Virus record (IMG/VR): IMGVR_UViG_3300048044_000171
Span: 1-36,454 of that record
Length of the DNA: 36,454 nt
Reading direction: 5' to 3' (one strand)
Source: a virus
Positions within the stretch are counted from its first letter, which is position 1, and every line of letters begins with the position of its first letter. The position numbers and the translations under genes are program-made. This document shows positions 21,206 to 29,370 of the stretch, piece by piece. The notes under the pieces are model-generated. The model ran no database searches. It saw only the letters and a program-made list of their open reading frames with translations, and was not told where the DNA came from.

Positions 21206-22150
21206 ATGGCTTATAATAGCGTAATTAATCGTACTGATGCGGGGGCACTAATTCCGGAAACTGTGTCGCAAGAAATCATCCAGGGTGCAATTGGGCAGAG
21301 TCTTGTATTGCAGTTGTTCCGCAAATTGCCGAACATGCCGACAAATAAGACCCGCATGCCTGTGCTTTCGTCTATGCCTACGGCCTATTTTGTCAACGGT
21401 GATACGGGGTTAAAGCAGACTTCGAAAATATCCTGGGATAACAAATATTTGCAGGTAGAGGAAATTGCTTGCATCGTACCCATTCCGGAAGCGGTACTTG
21501 ACGATTCGGCCTATGATATTTGGGGCGAGGTAAAGCCACGTATCATGGAATCATTTGGGCAAGTAATTGATGGCGCTGTACTATTTGGCGTGAATAAACC
21601 TGCAGATTGGCCCAACGATATTGTTACAGGGGCTACTGCGGCCGGCACGATTGTAACAGCAGCGGCAACGGATGTAGACCTAGTGGAAGACACCAATCAA
21701 CTCATGGCGAAGGTAGAAGATTGCGCCTTTGATGTAACTGGATTTGTTGGTGATATTACCATGAAGTCGAAATACCGAGGCTTACGTGACAAGAATGGAG
21801 GACTGTTGTTTCAGCCCTCGCTTGCAGCCGGTACGCCTTCCACTTTGTACGGTCAATCTATTCTGTACAATAAGCTTGGGTACTGGGATAATACTAAGGC
21901 CAAAATGATTGCGGGTGACTTTAGCCAAGCGGTATATGCTATGCGGCAGGATATTACGTACAAGGTGCTTGACCAGGCGGTTATTCAGGACGGCACAGGC
22001 GCGATTGTCTATAATTTGGCGCAGCAGGATATGGTAGCTTTGCGCTGCGTGATGCGTCTTGCTTGGCAGTTACCTAATCCGATTAACGCCCGTAGAGAAG
22101 TAGAAGCCGAGCGTTATCCGTTCGCCATCTACAAACCAGCTGCTGCATAA
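21206..22150 (+). CDS. Major capsid protein (HK97 fold)
   Basis: 314 residues from ATG at 21206 with AGGGGGAAT upstream (21200 gives two extra residues without spacing). Family traits include TDAGALIPETVSQEIIQ, PVLSSMPTAYFVNGD, VPIPEAVLDDS, the P-domain-like DITMKSKYRGLRDKNGGLLF, and the closing VALRCVMRLAWQL. HK97-like with no separate protease gene nearby, so the scaffold is probably removed by other means. Confidence 0.92.
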   Translation: MAYNSVINRTDAGALIPETVSQEIIQGAIGQSLVLQLFRKLPNMPTNKTRMPVLSSMPTAYFVNGDTGLKQTSKISWDNKYLQVEEIACIVPIPEAVLDDSAYDIWGEVKPRIMESFGQVIDGAVLFGVNKPADWPNDIVTGATAAGTIVTAAATDVDLVEDTNQLMAKVEDCAFDVTGFVGDITMKSKYRGLRDKNGGLLFQPSLAAGTPSTLYGQSILYNKLGYWDNTKAKMIAGDFSQAVYAMRQDITYKVLDQAVIQDGTGAIVYNLAQQDMVALRCVMRLAWQLPNPINARREVEAERYPFAIYKPAAA

Positions 22151-22184
22151 GTGGCTGGTATTTTCTTTAGGCGGGTGATAAAAC

Positions 22185-22508
22185 ATGACTGAAGCCGAGG
22201 CCCTTAGTAAGATGAAACGTAAGTGCTTGGTGCTGAGCCAGTTTTTCAACGACACCGACTTGGTTGGCTTTCTAGACGACAATAAATCGGGCGCTGGCAC
22301 AGAAGCCGCGCCTTATTTCTATGATATTCGGCGCAGCACGTATGATGCCCTGACAAGTGTTCTCACTACAATGGAGCAGTCAACGACTAGGGGCGGCGTG
22401 ACTACTACTTATGCCGATCTATTTAAGATCAGGCGGCAGTATGCGACAGCGGGGGTGATTAGCTTATGCGGCAATTCCGGTTCCCCGATGCGACTGCCTA
22501 CACTGTAA
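22185..22508 (+). CDS. Head-tail connector protein (gp6/gp15-like)
   Basis: 107 residues. Compact helical adaptor (EALSKMKRKCLVLSQFFNDTD, FYDIRRSTYDALTSVLT) expected under the portal. Overlaps the next gene by 43 nt, as in many connector clusters. Assignment from position and helical pattern. Confidence 0.75.
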   Translation: MTEAEALSKMKRKCLVLSQFFNDTDLVGFLDDNKSGAGTEAAPYFYDIRRSTYDALTSVLTTMEQSTTRGGVTTTYADLFKIRRQYATAGVISLCGNSGSPMRLPTL

Positions 22509-22792
22509 AGAGGCTTGTGATTACAAAAGATGAGCTGAACGCAGAAATTGAGGACTGGCAGGATATTGGCACCATTATGGCAGAGGTTTGGCCGTTGCAA
22601 GGCAATCAGTCGCGAGGAGAGATGGGCGTGACGGAAAGAAGCACTCATAAGGCGTTTTCTTCCGATCCGGGAGCCTTCGAGAGTAACACGCGACTAGTTA
22701 GCGAGAGCGGTCTTACTTATCTTGTTGGCTACACCTCACCCCAGGGATGGGGATCTCACGGAGAGGCGGTGCTTGAATTTGTCAACAGTTAG
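22466..22792 (+). CDS. Head closure protein (SPP1 gp16-like)
   Basis: 108 residues beginning MRQFRFPDATAYTVKRLVIT, followed by IGTIMAEVWPLQG and GLTYLVGYTSPQGW, a beta-barrel pattern typical of the head-completion stopper family. Starts inside the previous gene. Confidence 0.8.
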   Translation: MRQFRFPDATAYTVKRLVITKDELNAEIEDWQDIGTIMAEVWPLQGNQSRGEMGVTERSTHKAFSSDPGAFESNTRLVSESGLTYLVGYTSPQGWGSHGEAVLEFVNS

Positions 22793-23171
22793 CGCCGAAA
22801 TGGGCGGACTAAATGACTTATTACGGAATATTGACATTCTAAAAGATGTCACTGTGACAGCCCAGGCGGCAGGCATGGCCAAAGTTTGCATTGACGTTGC
22901 AGATTATGCTAGGGCAAATCATCCCTTTCAGAATCGGACGCAGAATCTTGAAAATAGCATTCAGCCAGATCCGGTAGAAATTGAAGATGGCGTGGTTGTT
23001 GGTCCTGTGCGTGCCGGTATGGAGTATGCCGCTTATGTAGAGTTCGGTACTGCAAAAAGTTCACCTTATCCGTACCTGAATCCAGCTGTTGAGGCTAATA
23101 AGCAAAACTTATCTGACACGATGAAAGCAGTACAAGAACGGGCTCAACAATCATTGAAGGTGGAAACATGA
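22773..23171 (+). CDS. Tail completion protein (HK97 gp10 family)
   Basis: 132 residues with a TTG start at 22773 after GAGAGG; an ATG at 22800 has no ribosome site. The core shows the HK97 gp10 signature: ARANHPFQNRTQNLENSI, VVVGPVRAGMEYAAYVEFGT and SSPYPYLNPAVEANKQ. It joins the tail to the completed head. Slightly overlaps both neighbours. Confidence 0.9.
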   Translation: MNLSTVSAEMGGLNDLLRNIDILKDVTVTAQAAGMAKVCIDVADYARANHPFQNRTQNLENSIQPDPVEIEDGVVVGPVRAGMEYAAYVEFGTAKSSPYPYLNPAVEANKQNLSDTMKAVQERAQQSLKVET

Positions 23172-23548
23172 AGCAGGCTAAGATAAATATCGCTGCCGGT
23201 CTAAACGCCAGTATAACTTTGGCTGCTATCGTTGGCACCCGCATTAGCGATTCTTGGCCAAGCGAAAAGACTGTTTACCCCTGCGTGACCTACCTGCAAG
23301 TGACAGGCCTGGGAGAGATTGCCGACGGCCGCACTATTGGCTTTGATGAAATCTATCAGATATCGCTATTCGCGAAGCCGGAGCCGGGTAAGTCTGCAGC
23401 AATGACACTCGAAGACATGGCCATGTCCGTGCTTGATGTGGCCGACGATTTAGGCATGCCCATGGTTGGCAATGGCGATTTAATCCTGGACGATGGATCA
23501 GGAGTGAAACACAAGCCTTTACGATTTAGATATGTAACAAGGAGGTAA
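23168..23548 (+). CDS. Tail terminator protein (DUF3168-like)
   Basis: 126 residues; overlaps the previous stop (ATGA). Segments RISDSWPSEKTVYPCVTYLQ, FDEIYQISLFAK and KHKPLRFRYVTRR match the tail terminator fold that caps tail-tube polymerisation. Next to the tube gene, as expected. Confidence 0.82.
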   Translation: MKQAKINIAAGLNASITLAAIVGTRISDSWPSEKTVYPCVTYLQVTGLGEIADGRTIGFDEIYQISLFAKPEPGKSAAMTLEDMAMSVLDVADDLGMPMVGNGDLILDDGSGVKHKPLRFRYVTRR

Positions 23549-23556
23549 TTGAAATT

Positions 23557-24477
23557 ATGACAATGTCAAAAGTTTCGGGCATTTTCGGTGTTCGTGAGGC
23601 GTGGATTGCTCCAATGATTACCGATGCGACCGACGCAGAAGTGACCTGGAATGTGCCTATCAAAGTAGATGGGATAAAATCTTTTAAACCAGATCCAAAC
23701 GTGACCAGTTCGCAAAACTCTGGTGATGAAATGACCTTGGACACTGAAGATGTGATTGACTATTATAAAATCACTTGGGAAAACGCAGAACTTCCACTTG
23801 ATCTAATCGCAGCTCTTCATGGCGGCGAGGTTAGTTCTACGGGAGCAGATTCAGCAGAGGTATTGTCTTATGTTTACGCAGGTAATACGGCAGTAACAAG
23901 CTACTTTAAGTTTAGTGCCTTGGCTAAACGAGGCAGCAATGATACAAAAGACGTTATGGTTGAGTTCTATAAAGTGAAAGGAACTTTGAGCTTTGACCTT
24001 TCATCTGGCGCATTTTCTAAATGCTCCTTCACCGGGACGGCGATTCGTACGAAGGGAACAGTAGGCGGTAAAGCAAATGCCTTATTTGGCCTTAAATATG
24101 GGGCTTCTACACTTAGTATTACCGGAGCCACTAAGCAGGTAAATACTGCTACTGTAGCAGGGACTATTACTACTGCGGGTAATGCAACGGTAACCGTTAC
24201 TGCAGCAGGAATGACAGGATCTCCGAAAGCCTTTAGTATTCCTACTGCTTTAGGAGATACTCCGGTAATTACAGCTTTCCGTATCCGTTTGGCATTGGCC
24301 GCGGATACCGCGATCACATCGTTATTCAGCGTAGGCGGTAGCGGCGCGGATATAGTATTAACGAGATTGATCCCGGCCACTAATGATGCGACGCTCAACA
24401 TTGCAATTGCAAATGGCACTTGTGTGGGCTTAACAGCTGCGCCAACTTCGATCAATACGACGCCAGGTCAAGCTTAG
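23557..24477 (+). CDS. Major tail tube protein with extra C-terminal domain
   Basis: 306 residues. The first 200 form the tube domain (VSGIFGVREAWIAPM, FKPDPNVTSSQNSGDEM, YKITWENAELPLDLIAAL, SFDLSSGAFSKCSF). From about residue 213 a separate beta-rich module follows (VAGTITTAGNATVTVTAAGM, GSPKAFSIP, GGSGADIVLTR), of a kind found repeatedly in phage surface proteins and decorating the tail exterior. The start after AAGGAGGT is clear; a second ATG two codons later is possible. A strong terminator follows. Confidence 0.9.
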   Translation: MTMSKVSGIFGVREAWIAPMITDATDAEVTWNVPIKVDGIKSFKPDPNVTSSQNSGDEMTLDTEDVIDYYKITWENAELPLDLIAALHGGEVSSTGADSAEVLSYVYAGNTAVTSYFKFSALAKRGSNDTKDVMVEFYKVKGTLSFDLSSGAFSKCSFTGTAIRTKGTVGGKANALFGLKYGASTLSITGATKQVNTATVAGTITTAGNATVTVTAAGMTGSPKAFSIPTALGDTPVITAFRIRLALAADTAITSLFSVGGSGADIVLTRLIPATNDATLNIAIANGTCVGLTAAPTSINTTPGQA

Positions 24478-24483
24478 TTAATG

Positions 24484-24516
24484 AGAGAGGCGAAAAACCT
24501 CTCTTAATCTTTTTTT
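24484..24516 (+). terminator. Terminator after the tail tube gene
   Basis: AGAGAGG (24484-24490) and CCTCTCT (24498-24504) followed after TAATC by seven Ts. Explains high expression of capsid and tube genes relative to downstream tail genes. Confidence 0.82.
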
Positions 24517-24531
24517 ATAAAGGGTGAGAAT

Positions 24532-24990
24532 ATGAAACTAACAGAACTTTTTCCTGAAGCGGTAAAGGTAAAAATATTAGATAAAGAGTATTCCGTCGTA
24601 TTTGGTACGAGAGCCTTGATTCAGCTTGAACGTGACTACCCAGATGAAAAGAAACGTGCCGGGTTATTGCGAATTTTGCCTGACAAGAAAGAAGAAAATC
24701 CGCAAATGCAGCTTAAAATCGGGGGAACCGTGGATCTGGTTAATCTGCTTTACGCCGGTCTTCTACATACGAAAGCTTTTCCTGATAAGGATTTACTGAT
24801 CGACGCAATTGAACCGCGAGATTACCCGGATTATATTAATGCCATTTTTTCAGCGTTTATCAACTCTCAGGCAACGCCTGAACAGCTTGAAAAGATGGAA
24901 GTCTTGGCCGAATCTAGCAAATCAAAAAAAAACGAGGAGCCCGCGATTACGGTTCAGAGTATGCCTTCTATCGATCAAAGTGCAGACTAA
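24532..24990 (+). CDS. Tail assembly chaperone, short form (gpG-like)
   Basis: 152 residues. Beta-strands with SVVFGTRALIQLERDYPDEK and a helical middle fit the tail-chaperone family; the C terminus (SSKSKKNEEPAITVQSMP) is variable. A -1 frameshift at 24927-24933 produces a longer second product. Short and long forms together coat the tape measure before tube assembly. Confidence 0.88.
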   Translation: MKLTELFPEAVKVKILDKEYSVVFGTRALIQLERDYPDEKKRAGLLRILPDKKEENPQMQLKIGGTVDLVNLLYAGLLHTKAFPDKDLLIDAIEPRDYPDYINAIFSAFINSQATPEQLEKMEVLAESSKSKKNEEPAITVQSMPSIDQSAD

Positions 24991-25121
24991 CAAAGGAAGA
25001 ATACCTTAACGCAACAGAACGGGAGCTACTGGCTCTGTCTATTGGCTATGCCGAAATGAACGGGGCCAAGACGGAATACGATGACCCGTTGGACTTTTTT
25101 GGTATGCAACAGAAGGAATAA
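24532..25121 (+). CDS. Tail assembly chaperone, frameshifted long form (gpGT-like)
   Basis: A single -1 frameshift at the heptamer A AAA AAC (24927-24933) fuses the short chaperone to a C-terminal extension of about 60 residues in the adjacent frame, with DYGSEYAFYRSKCRLTKEEY, then ELLALSIGYAEMNGAKTEY and a terminal PLDFFGMQQKE. Total about 196 residues. In lambda and many siphophages the ratio of the two products sets chaperone function. The extension has no start or ribosome site of its own, so frameshifting is the only plausible route. Confidence 0.85.
24927..24933 (+). promoter_or_regulatory. -1 ribosomal frameshift site
   Basis: A AAA AAC in the zero frame, preceded by three more As (nine in all, 24924-24932). 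Canonical X XXY YYZ slippery heptamer; an A AAA AAA slip at 24924-24930 is also possible. Confidence 0.85.
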
Positions 25122-25139
25122 AACCTCTTTTTGTTGAAT
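25112..25139 (+). promoter_or_regulatory. Sigma-H consensus promoter of the tail-operon moron
   Basis: GAAGGAATA, 12 nt, GTTGAAT: all defined positions of the RnAGGAwWW-N11/12-RnnGAAT consensus are met. It overlaps the stop codon of the frameshifted chaperone and ends 23 bp before the secreted-protein gene. Confidence 0.65.
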
Positions 25140-25162
25140 GATGCGGCAAGGAGGGGATCAGG

Positions 25163-25708
25163 TTGAAAAAAATAATCCTAGTGTTTATTCTATTAATGAT
25201 GATATGTTTAACTGGTTTAGCCGCACCATCGCAGGAAGAATTAGATGCGAGAAACATACTTGATGATCTTAAGAGTTTATCATTACGTTTGGAGAACCCC
25301 GCAAATTTCAATGAGTTCTCCACATATTACAATAATATATATATCAAGGTTCGTAAATTTGATATATTATACCCGTCTAGTGTCATAGGACATGATATAG
25401 CCAACGCTTTTGTTCCATATTATGATGTTTACGGAATTTGGAAAAGGCCATCCCTTGTTTCTGAAAATAAATATAGGTGGGCAAATTGGCTTAGACCTAA
25501 AGAGATAGAATATTTGCAAGAACAATATGAAGGAATGAGGGCTTTAATTAGTTCTAATTTAATTACGACGCTTGATGATGGTAATATGTTAATTGGTTCT
25601 GAAACTAATGATGATTCAATTATTGTATTGCTATTTACCACGGCTACTGAAAGGATAAAGCCATTGGAAGATAAAATAAATCAAACGTATAGAACAACCG
25701 CCAATTAA
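25163..25708 (+). CDS. Secreted moron protein, superinfection-exclusion candidate
   Basis: 181 residues, TTG start after GGAGGGG. A signal peptide (KKIILVFILLMMICLTGLAA, residues 2-21) without lipobox precedes a soluble, helical domain (ILDDLKSLSLRLENPANFNE, YSSVIG..., LRPKEIEYLQEQYEGM in parts). AT content is higher than in flanking tail genes. It sits between the chaperone and tape-measure genes with its own promoter and terminator, so it is not part of the virion programme. HK97 gp15, an inhibitor of superinfecting DNA entry, is likewise a moron among tail genes; a periplasmic block on phage entry is a reasonable but untested hypothesis. Confidence 0.78.
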   Translation: MKKIILVFILLMMICLTGLAAPSQEELDARNILDDLKSLSLRLENPANFNEFSTYYNNIYIKVRKFDILYPSSVIGHDIANAFVPYYDVYGIWKRPSLVSENKYRWANWLRPKEIEYLQEQYEGMRALISSNLITTLDDGNMLIGSETNDDSIIVLLFTTATERIKPLEDKINQTYRTTAN

Positions 25709-25720
25709 GGCGGTTGTTCT
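25691..25720 (+). terminator. Hairpin terminator of the moron
   Basis: Twelve perfect base pairs (25691-25702 with 25709-25720) around AATTAA, whose TAA is the stop codon. The tail ATTACT is poor in T, so read-through into the tape measure gene is expected. Confidence 0.6.
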
Positions 25721-25745
25721 ATTACTAAGAGGAGGTGGTGACTAT

Positions 25746-28379
25746 ATGGAAGATGCGGAGGTTGGCGGGCTAGTCGTAAAGATGCGAGCAGATCTTAGTG
25801 ATTACCTTCAAAAACTTAATCAGATGGAACAGCAATCTATATCAACTAGTAGCAACATTGCAAAAAGTTTTGATTCAATCGGGGCCGCGATGGCGAAGAT
25901 TGGCGTCGTTTTGGGTGGTTTTGCTGTAACTGCAATTAACAACGCTATGAATTGGGGGACAGCGGTTGCTAAATTAAGTCATCAAACAGGCATGGCGGCC
26001 GAAGATACCAGCCGATTTCTTGCTGTAGCTAAGAGCGTTGGGGTTAGTACTGATACGGCAGCAATGATGTTTGCGCGACTTGCTATGAACATAAACACGG
26101 CAAGCAAGTCTATGGCCACTGCTAATGCCGCGGGCAAGACTTCTGATGATGTGTTTACCAAATTAGGTATAGCTACTGTCGACCTTACAACGGGTGCCAT
26201 GAAGCCAATGAGTGACATATTTGCAGAAGTAAAAACGAAAGTAGCAGGTATGTCAGATGGGTGGCAAAAATCAGCAATTGAGATGGAACTATTCGGTAGA
26301 TCTGGAACACAATTAAATTCTTTGTTGAATATGTCACAAGATCAAATGCAAGTCGTTACCGATAAAGCCCAAGCGATGGGATTGATCATCAACGATCAGC
26401 AGGCTACTGCATGGGTTGGTCTTAAGCGCCAAGTTGAAGCTGCGAAAGGGAGCCTAACATCTATTGGTATATCAATAGGAAATGACCTGATGCCACAGTT
26501 ACAAAGTTTATTAAACAACGTTAATAGTGTAACTCGGGCCTTTACCTCGCTAGATCCACAGACACGCCAAAATATTTTATCCGTTATTAAAATTGGTGCT
26601 GAAATTGGTGTAACAAGTATGGCTGTCAGTAAGGCTATTGGCGTAATTGGCGGTGTCACAGAAGCTTTTGGACTTATGAGATTAGCCACTATTGCCGCCG
26701 CCGGTCCATGGGTGACGTTGGCCGTCGTAATTGGAGGGGCAATAAATGCCTTAGATGCCTATGCCAATGCAAAATATAAAGTTGAAGGTTATGATAACGC
26801 GGCTGAAGTCAGAAAATTATCTAGTGACGATGGCAGTCTAGTTCAGTATCAGAAGAAAACAGTAGTTAACACAATTATGGGTGTGCCCATTTACGACTGG
26901 GTTAATATGAGTGATGCGGAAAGAGAGAGACAGATTGCTTTTGAAAACAGACCAAAGCCAGAGTCAACGCCGCCACCTAACACTTCGCCCCCAGCTGATA
27001 CTTTTTTAGGTGGGGATGCCGCCGAAGCACCTAACGGGAGTACTGAAAAAGCTAAAACAAACCTTGAGACATATAAAGACAGCTTTCAGAAGGCACAGGA
27101 GGAAATGCAGAGTTATCTTGACCTTAATCAAATAACGGCTCAGCAATACATTGAATATCTGAAAGAACAGAAGAAGTATGTTGACGATATGGCCGTTGGC
27201 GACGATGAGCAACAGGATAAGCGGCTCCTACAGCTTGATATTGCAAAGCAAATACAGGCACAGCAAAAGCAAATGTCACAGGATGCTATTCAGGCGGCAA
27301 GCCAAAAGGTTCAGCTTGGGCAAATGTCTGAGGAACAATATGCCCAAGTATTGACGGATCAAGCTAAATTGGCCACGAATGATAAGGATAGGCTTGCTTT
27401 GGCGATACAACTTTATCAAGAAAACGAAAAAATATTTAATGAGCAGTTAAAAGCGCCTGATACTACAGCAACAAAGGAAAAAGCGGCTGCTGATTTAAGC
27501 CAAGCAAAGTCAAGCCATGATCTGAAAATGTCTGAAATCGCGGATATGGATGAAAGCTATGAGGCTAAACTAGCCACTTTAGCGGCCGAAAATAAACTGG
27601 CTCAGGATTATGCTACTAAGGAAAAAGAGATTGATGATAAGGCATTTGAGGCCAAACTGAAGCTGTACGACAAATTGAAAGATGCAAATGGCAAGTTCAA
27701 TCAGAAGGATCAGGAATCTTATGATAAATTAGTCGCTGATAAAGAACAACTTGATGCGAAATATCAACTCGAAAAGCAAAAACAAGATAATGCCTATACC
27801 GAGAGCGTCGCGAATCAACGCCGGGCTATTATTTCAGCGAATAATGATATGATAACTAGCCTTATCACTGGCACCAAATCAGGCACAGAAGTTTTGCAAG
27901 ATATGTGGAATAGTTTTGTCGCTAAAGTTGTAGCCAAACTCTTTTCGATTGATACTGAGACTAACCTTTTTACAAGCTTGCTGGGAGGAGCTTTTGGGTT
28001 AAGTTCAAGCAGTAGTAAATCTTATGATATGTCTTTTGGAATTACTAGCCTGTCCGGTGCAAGAGCTGGTGGCGGCAATGTTAATGCCGGAGAAGCCTAT
28101 CTTGTGGGGGAGAAAGGCATAGAAATATTTACGCCAAGCACAAACGGAGCTATCATCCCGAATAGCGACATAACATCAGGAAGAGCACTGCAACAGTCAA
28201 GCGGACAACCAATGCAGAATATCTCAAATGTAACTGTACAACAAACCTTTAATGGCCAGCAAGACGCGTCGGTGGTGGCTCAAATTAAGGCGTCAATTCC
28301 TTATATTAAGTCGGAGATTCGCAATGCCATCCATACTGAAACTTCTATGCGAAATGCAGTAAAGGGGGCTACTTCATAA
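25746..28379 (+). CDS. Tail tape measure protein
   Basis: 877 residues that set tail length and later pass into the host envelope. The N-terminal part (LVVKMRADLSDYLQKLNQME) is typical; the middle region has two hydrophobic segments (around residues 52-70 and 310-335), then a long charged helical region rich in K, Q and E (430-700), and a Gln/Ser-rich end. By length it predicts a tail of roughly 130 nm if the usual 1.5 Å per residue holds. Starts after GAGGTGGTG; overlaps the next ATG. Confidence 0.93.
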   Translation: MEDAEVGGLVVKMRADLSDYLQKLNQMEQQSISTSSNIAKSFDSIGAAMAKIGVVLGGFAVTAINNAMNWGTAVAKLSHQTGMAAEDTSRFLAVAKSVGVSTDTAAMMFARLAMNINTASKSMATANAAGKTSDDVFTKLGIATVDLTTGAMKPMSDIFAEVKTKVAGMSDGWQKSAIEMELFGRSGTQLNSLLNMSQDQMQVVTDKAQAMGLIINDQQATAWVGLKRQVEAAKGSLTSIGISIGNDLMPQLQSLLNNVNSVTRAFTSLDPQTRQNILSVIKIGAEIGVTSMAVSKAIGVIGGVTEAFGLMRLATIAAAGPWVTLAVVIGGAINALDAYANAKYKVEGYDNAAEVRKLSSDDGSLVQYQKKTVVNTIMGVPIYDWVNMSDAERERQIAFENRPKPESTPPPNTSPPADTFLGGDAAEAPNGSTEKAKTNLETYKDSFQKAQEEMQSYLDLNQITAQQYIEYLKEQKKYVDDMAVGDDEQQDKRLLQLDIAKQIQAQQKQMSQDAIQAASQKVQLGQMSEEQYAQVLTDQAKLATNDKDRLALAIQLYQENEKIFNEQLKAPDTTATKEKAAADLSQAKSSHDLKMSEIADMDESYEAKLATLAAENKLAQDYATKEKEIDDKAFEAKLKLYDKLKDANGKFNQKDQESYDKLVADKEQLDAKYQLEKQKQDNAYTESVANQRRAIISANNDMITSLITGTKSGTEVLQDMWNSFVAKVVAKLFSIDTETNLFTSLLGGAFGLSSSSSKSYDMSFGITSLSGARAGGGNVNAGEAYLVGEKGIEIFTPSTNGAIIPNSDITSGRALQQSSGQPMQNISNVTVQQTFNGQQDASVVAQIKASIPYIKSEIRNAIHTETSMRNAVKGATS

Positions 28380-28756
28380 TGCCTGAAACGTTTACAGCAC
28401 CTTGGGTGCGAGCCCACAAGCGAAAGATAAGCTTTAAAACTAATGTAGATAGCGAATATACAGCACATGAGCAAAGGGAAGCAGTTTGGGCAAGCCCGCG
28501 CAAAACCTGGACATTATCATTTGAGAAGACACCTGAAGATATGGCCGCCGTTGAGGCTTTTTTTATTGCTCGAAGAGGCAAATTCAATGCTTTTAATTGG
28601 GTATATTCCAGCATTGATAAATATGGCAGGCCGACAGGCGGTGATAATCAGACTTATCTTGTTCGTTTCGATTCTGACGATCTTGACGAGACGATATCAA
28701 CCATGGGGTACAGCACTTTTGATATAGATATCGTGCAGGTGGTGACATCTGAATGA
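28379..28756 (+). CDS. Tail tip protein, DUF2460 / gpM-like
   Basis: 125 residues: APWVRAHKRKISFKTNVDSE, RKTWTLSFEKTPEDM, FFIARRGKFNAFNWVY and DIDIVQV, a pattern of the lambda gpM/DUF2460 distal tail family. Part of an M-L-K-J type cluster with overlapping stop/start codons. Confidence 0.78.
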   Translation: MPETFTAPWVRAHKRKISFKTNVDSEYTAHEQREAVWASPRKTWTLSFEKTPEDMAAVEAFFIARRGKFNAFNWVYSSIDKYGRPTGGDNQTYLVRFDSDDLDETISTMGYSTFDIDIVQVVTSE

Positions 28757-29370
28757 GCAAAGACGCCTCTTCTATAATAGAAGCAGCGGCGCAGGGATCC
28801 GAAATCATGTCTCGTATGCTGGTCACGATATATGCGCCAAACAATGTGGTTTTTCGATTTGTGGCTAATGACGACCAAGACCTTACAATGCCGGATGGCA
28901 CTCTCTATTCATCCGCAAGCATTACCCGGGGGGATATCACAACAAACACGGATGGCGATAAGGAGCAGGTATCCCTGAAGCTGTCCAATAACTGGAAAGA
29001 ATGGGCCTCATACATGGCCAATAACGGCAAGTCTCTAAAAGGTTGCCGATGTAGGATTGAAGATGTGTTTCTGGACAATCTTGCAGAAGGAACAGTATGG
29101 CGCTTTGAGGGGATTCTAGACAACCTGTCCATGATCATAAATGAATTCAATAGTAATGTGACGCGGGATACGGTTGATTACGACATAGAAGCTCCGGTAA
29201 TGGATTATGGACCAACTTGTCAATGGACCTTCGGAGATAGCCGGTGTCGATCAACTAATCCTAATGGGCCTTGCGACCAGACTATGCCTACTTGCGAAGC
29301 GTTGGGAAATATATTGAACTATCAAGGCCATCCATCAATTCCCTTACAGATGGTCCTTAGAGTGTCATGA
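28753..29370 (+). CDS. Tail tip protein gpL-like, iron-sulfur candidate
   Basis: 205 residues. The C-terminal portion has four cysteines (C156, C165, C174, C181) in CQWTFGDSRC...GPC...TC followed by NYQGHPSIP, as in lambda gpL and relatives (DUF2163), where a [4Fe-4S] cluster has been demonstrated. Two further cysteines (C98, C100) are in the beta domain. It overlaps both neighbours by 4 nt. Confidence 0.85.
   Translation: MSKDASSIIEAAAQGSEIMSRMLVTIYAPNNVVFRFVANDDQDLTMPDGTLYSSASITRGDITTNTDGDKEQVSLKLSNNWKEWASYMANNGKSLKGCRCRIEDVFLDNLAEGTVWRFEGILDNLSMIINEFNSNVTRDTVDYDIEAPVMDYGPTCQWTFGDSRCRSTNPNGPCDQTMPTCEALGNILNYQGHPSIPLQMVLRVS

Noticed and set aside
23967-24455. 162-codon minus-strand frame
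   Set aside because: Antisense to the tail tube gene; hydrophobic, repetitive residues mirror the Ala/Thr-rich coding strand and no start signal is present.
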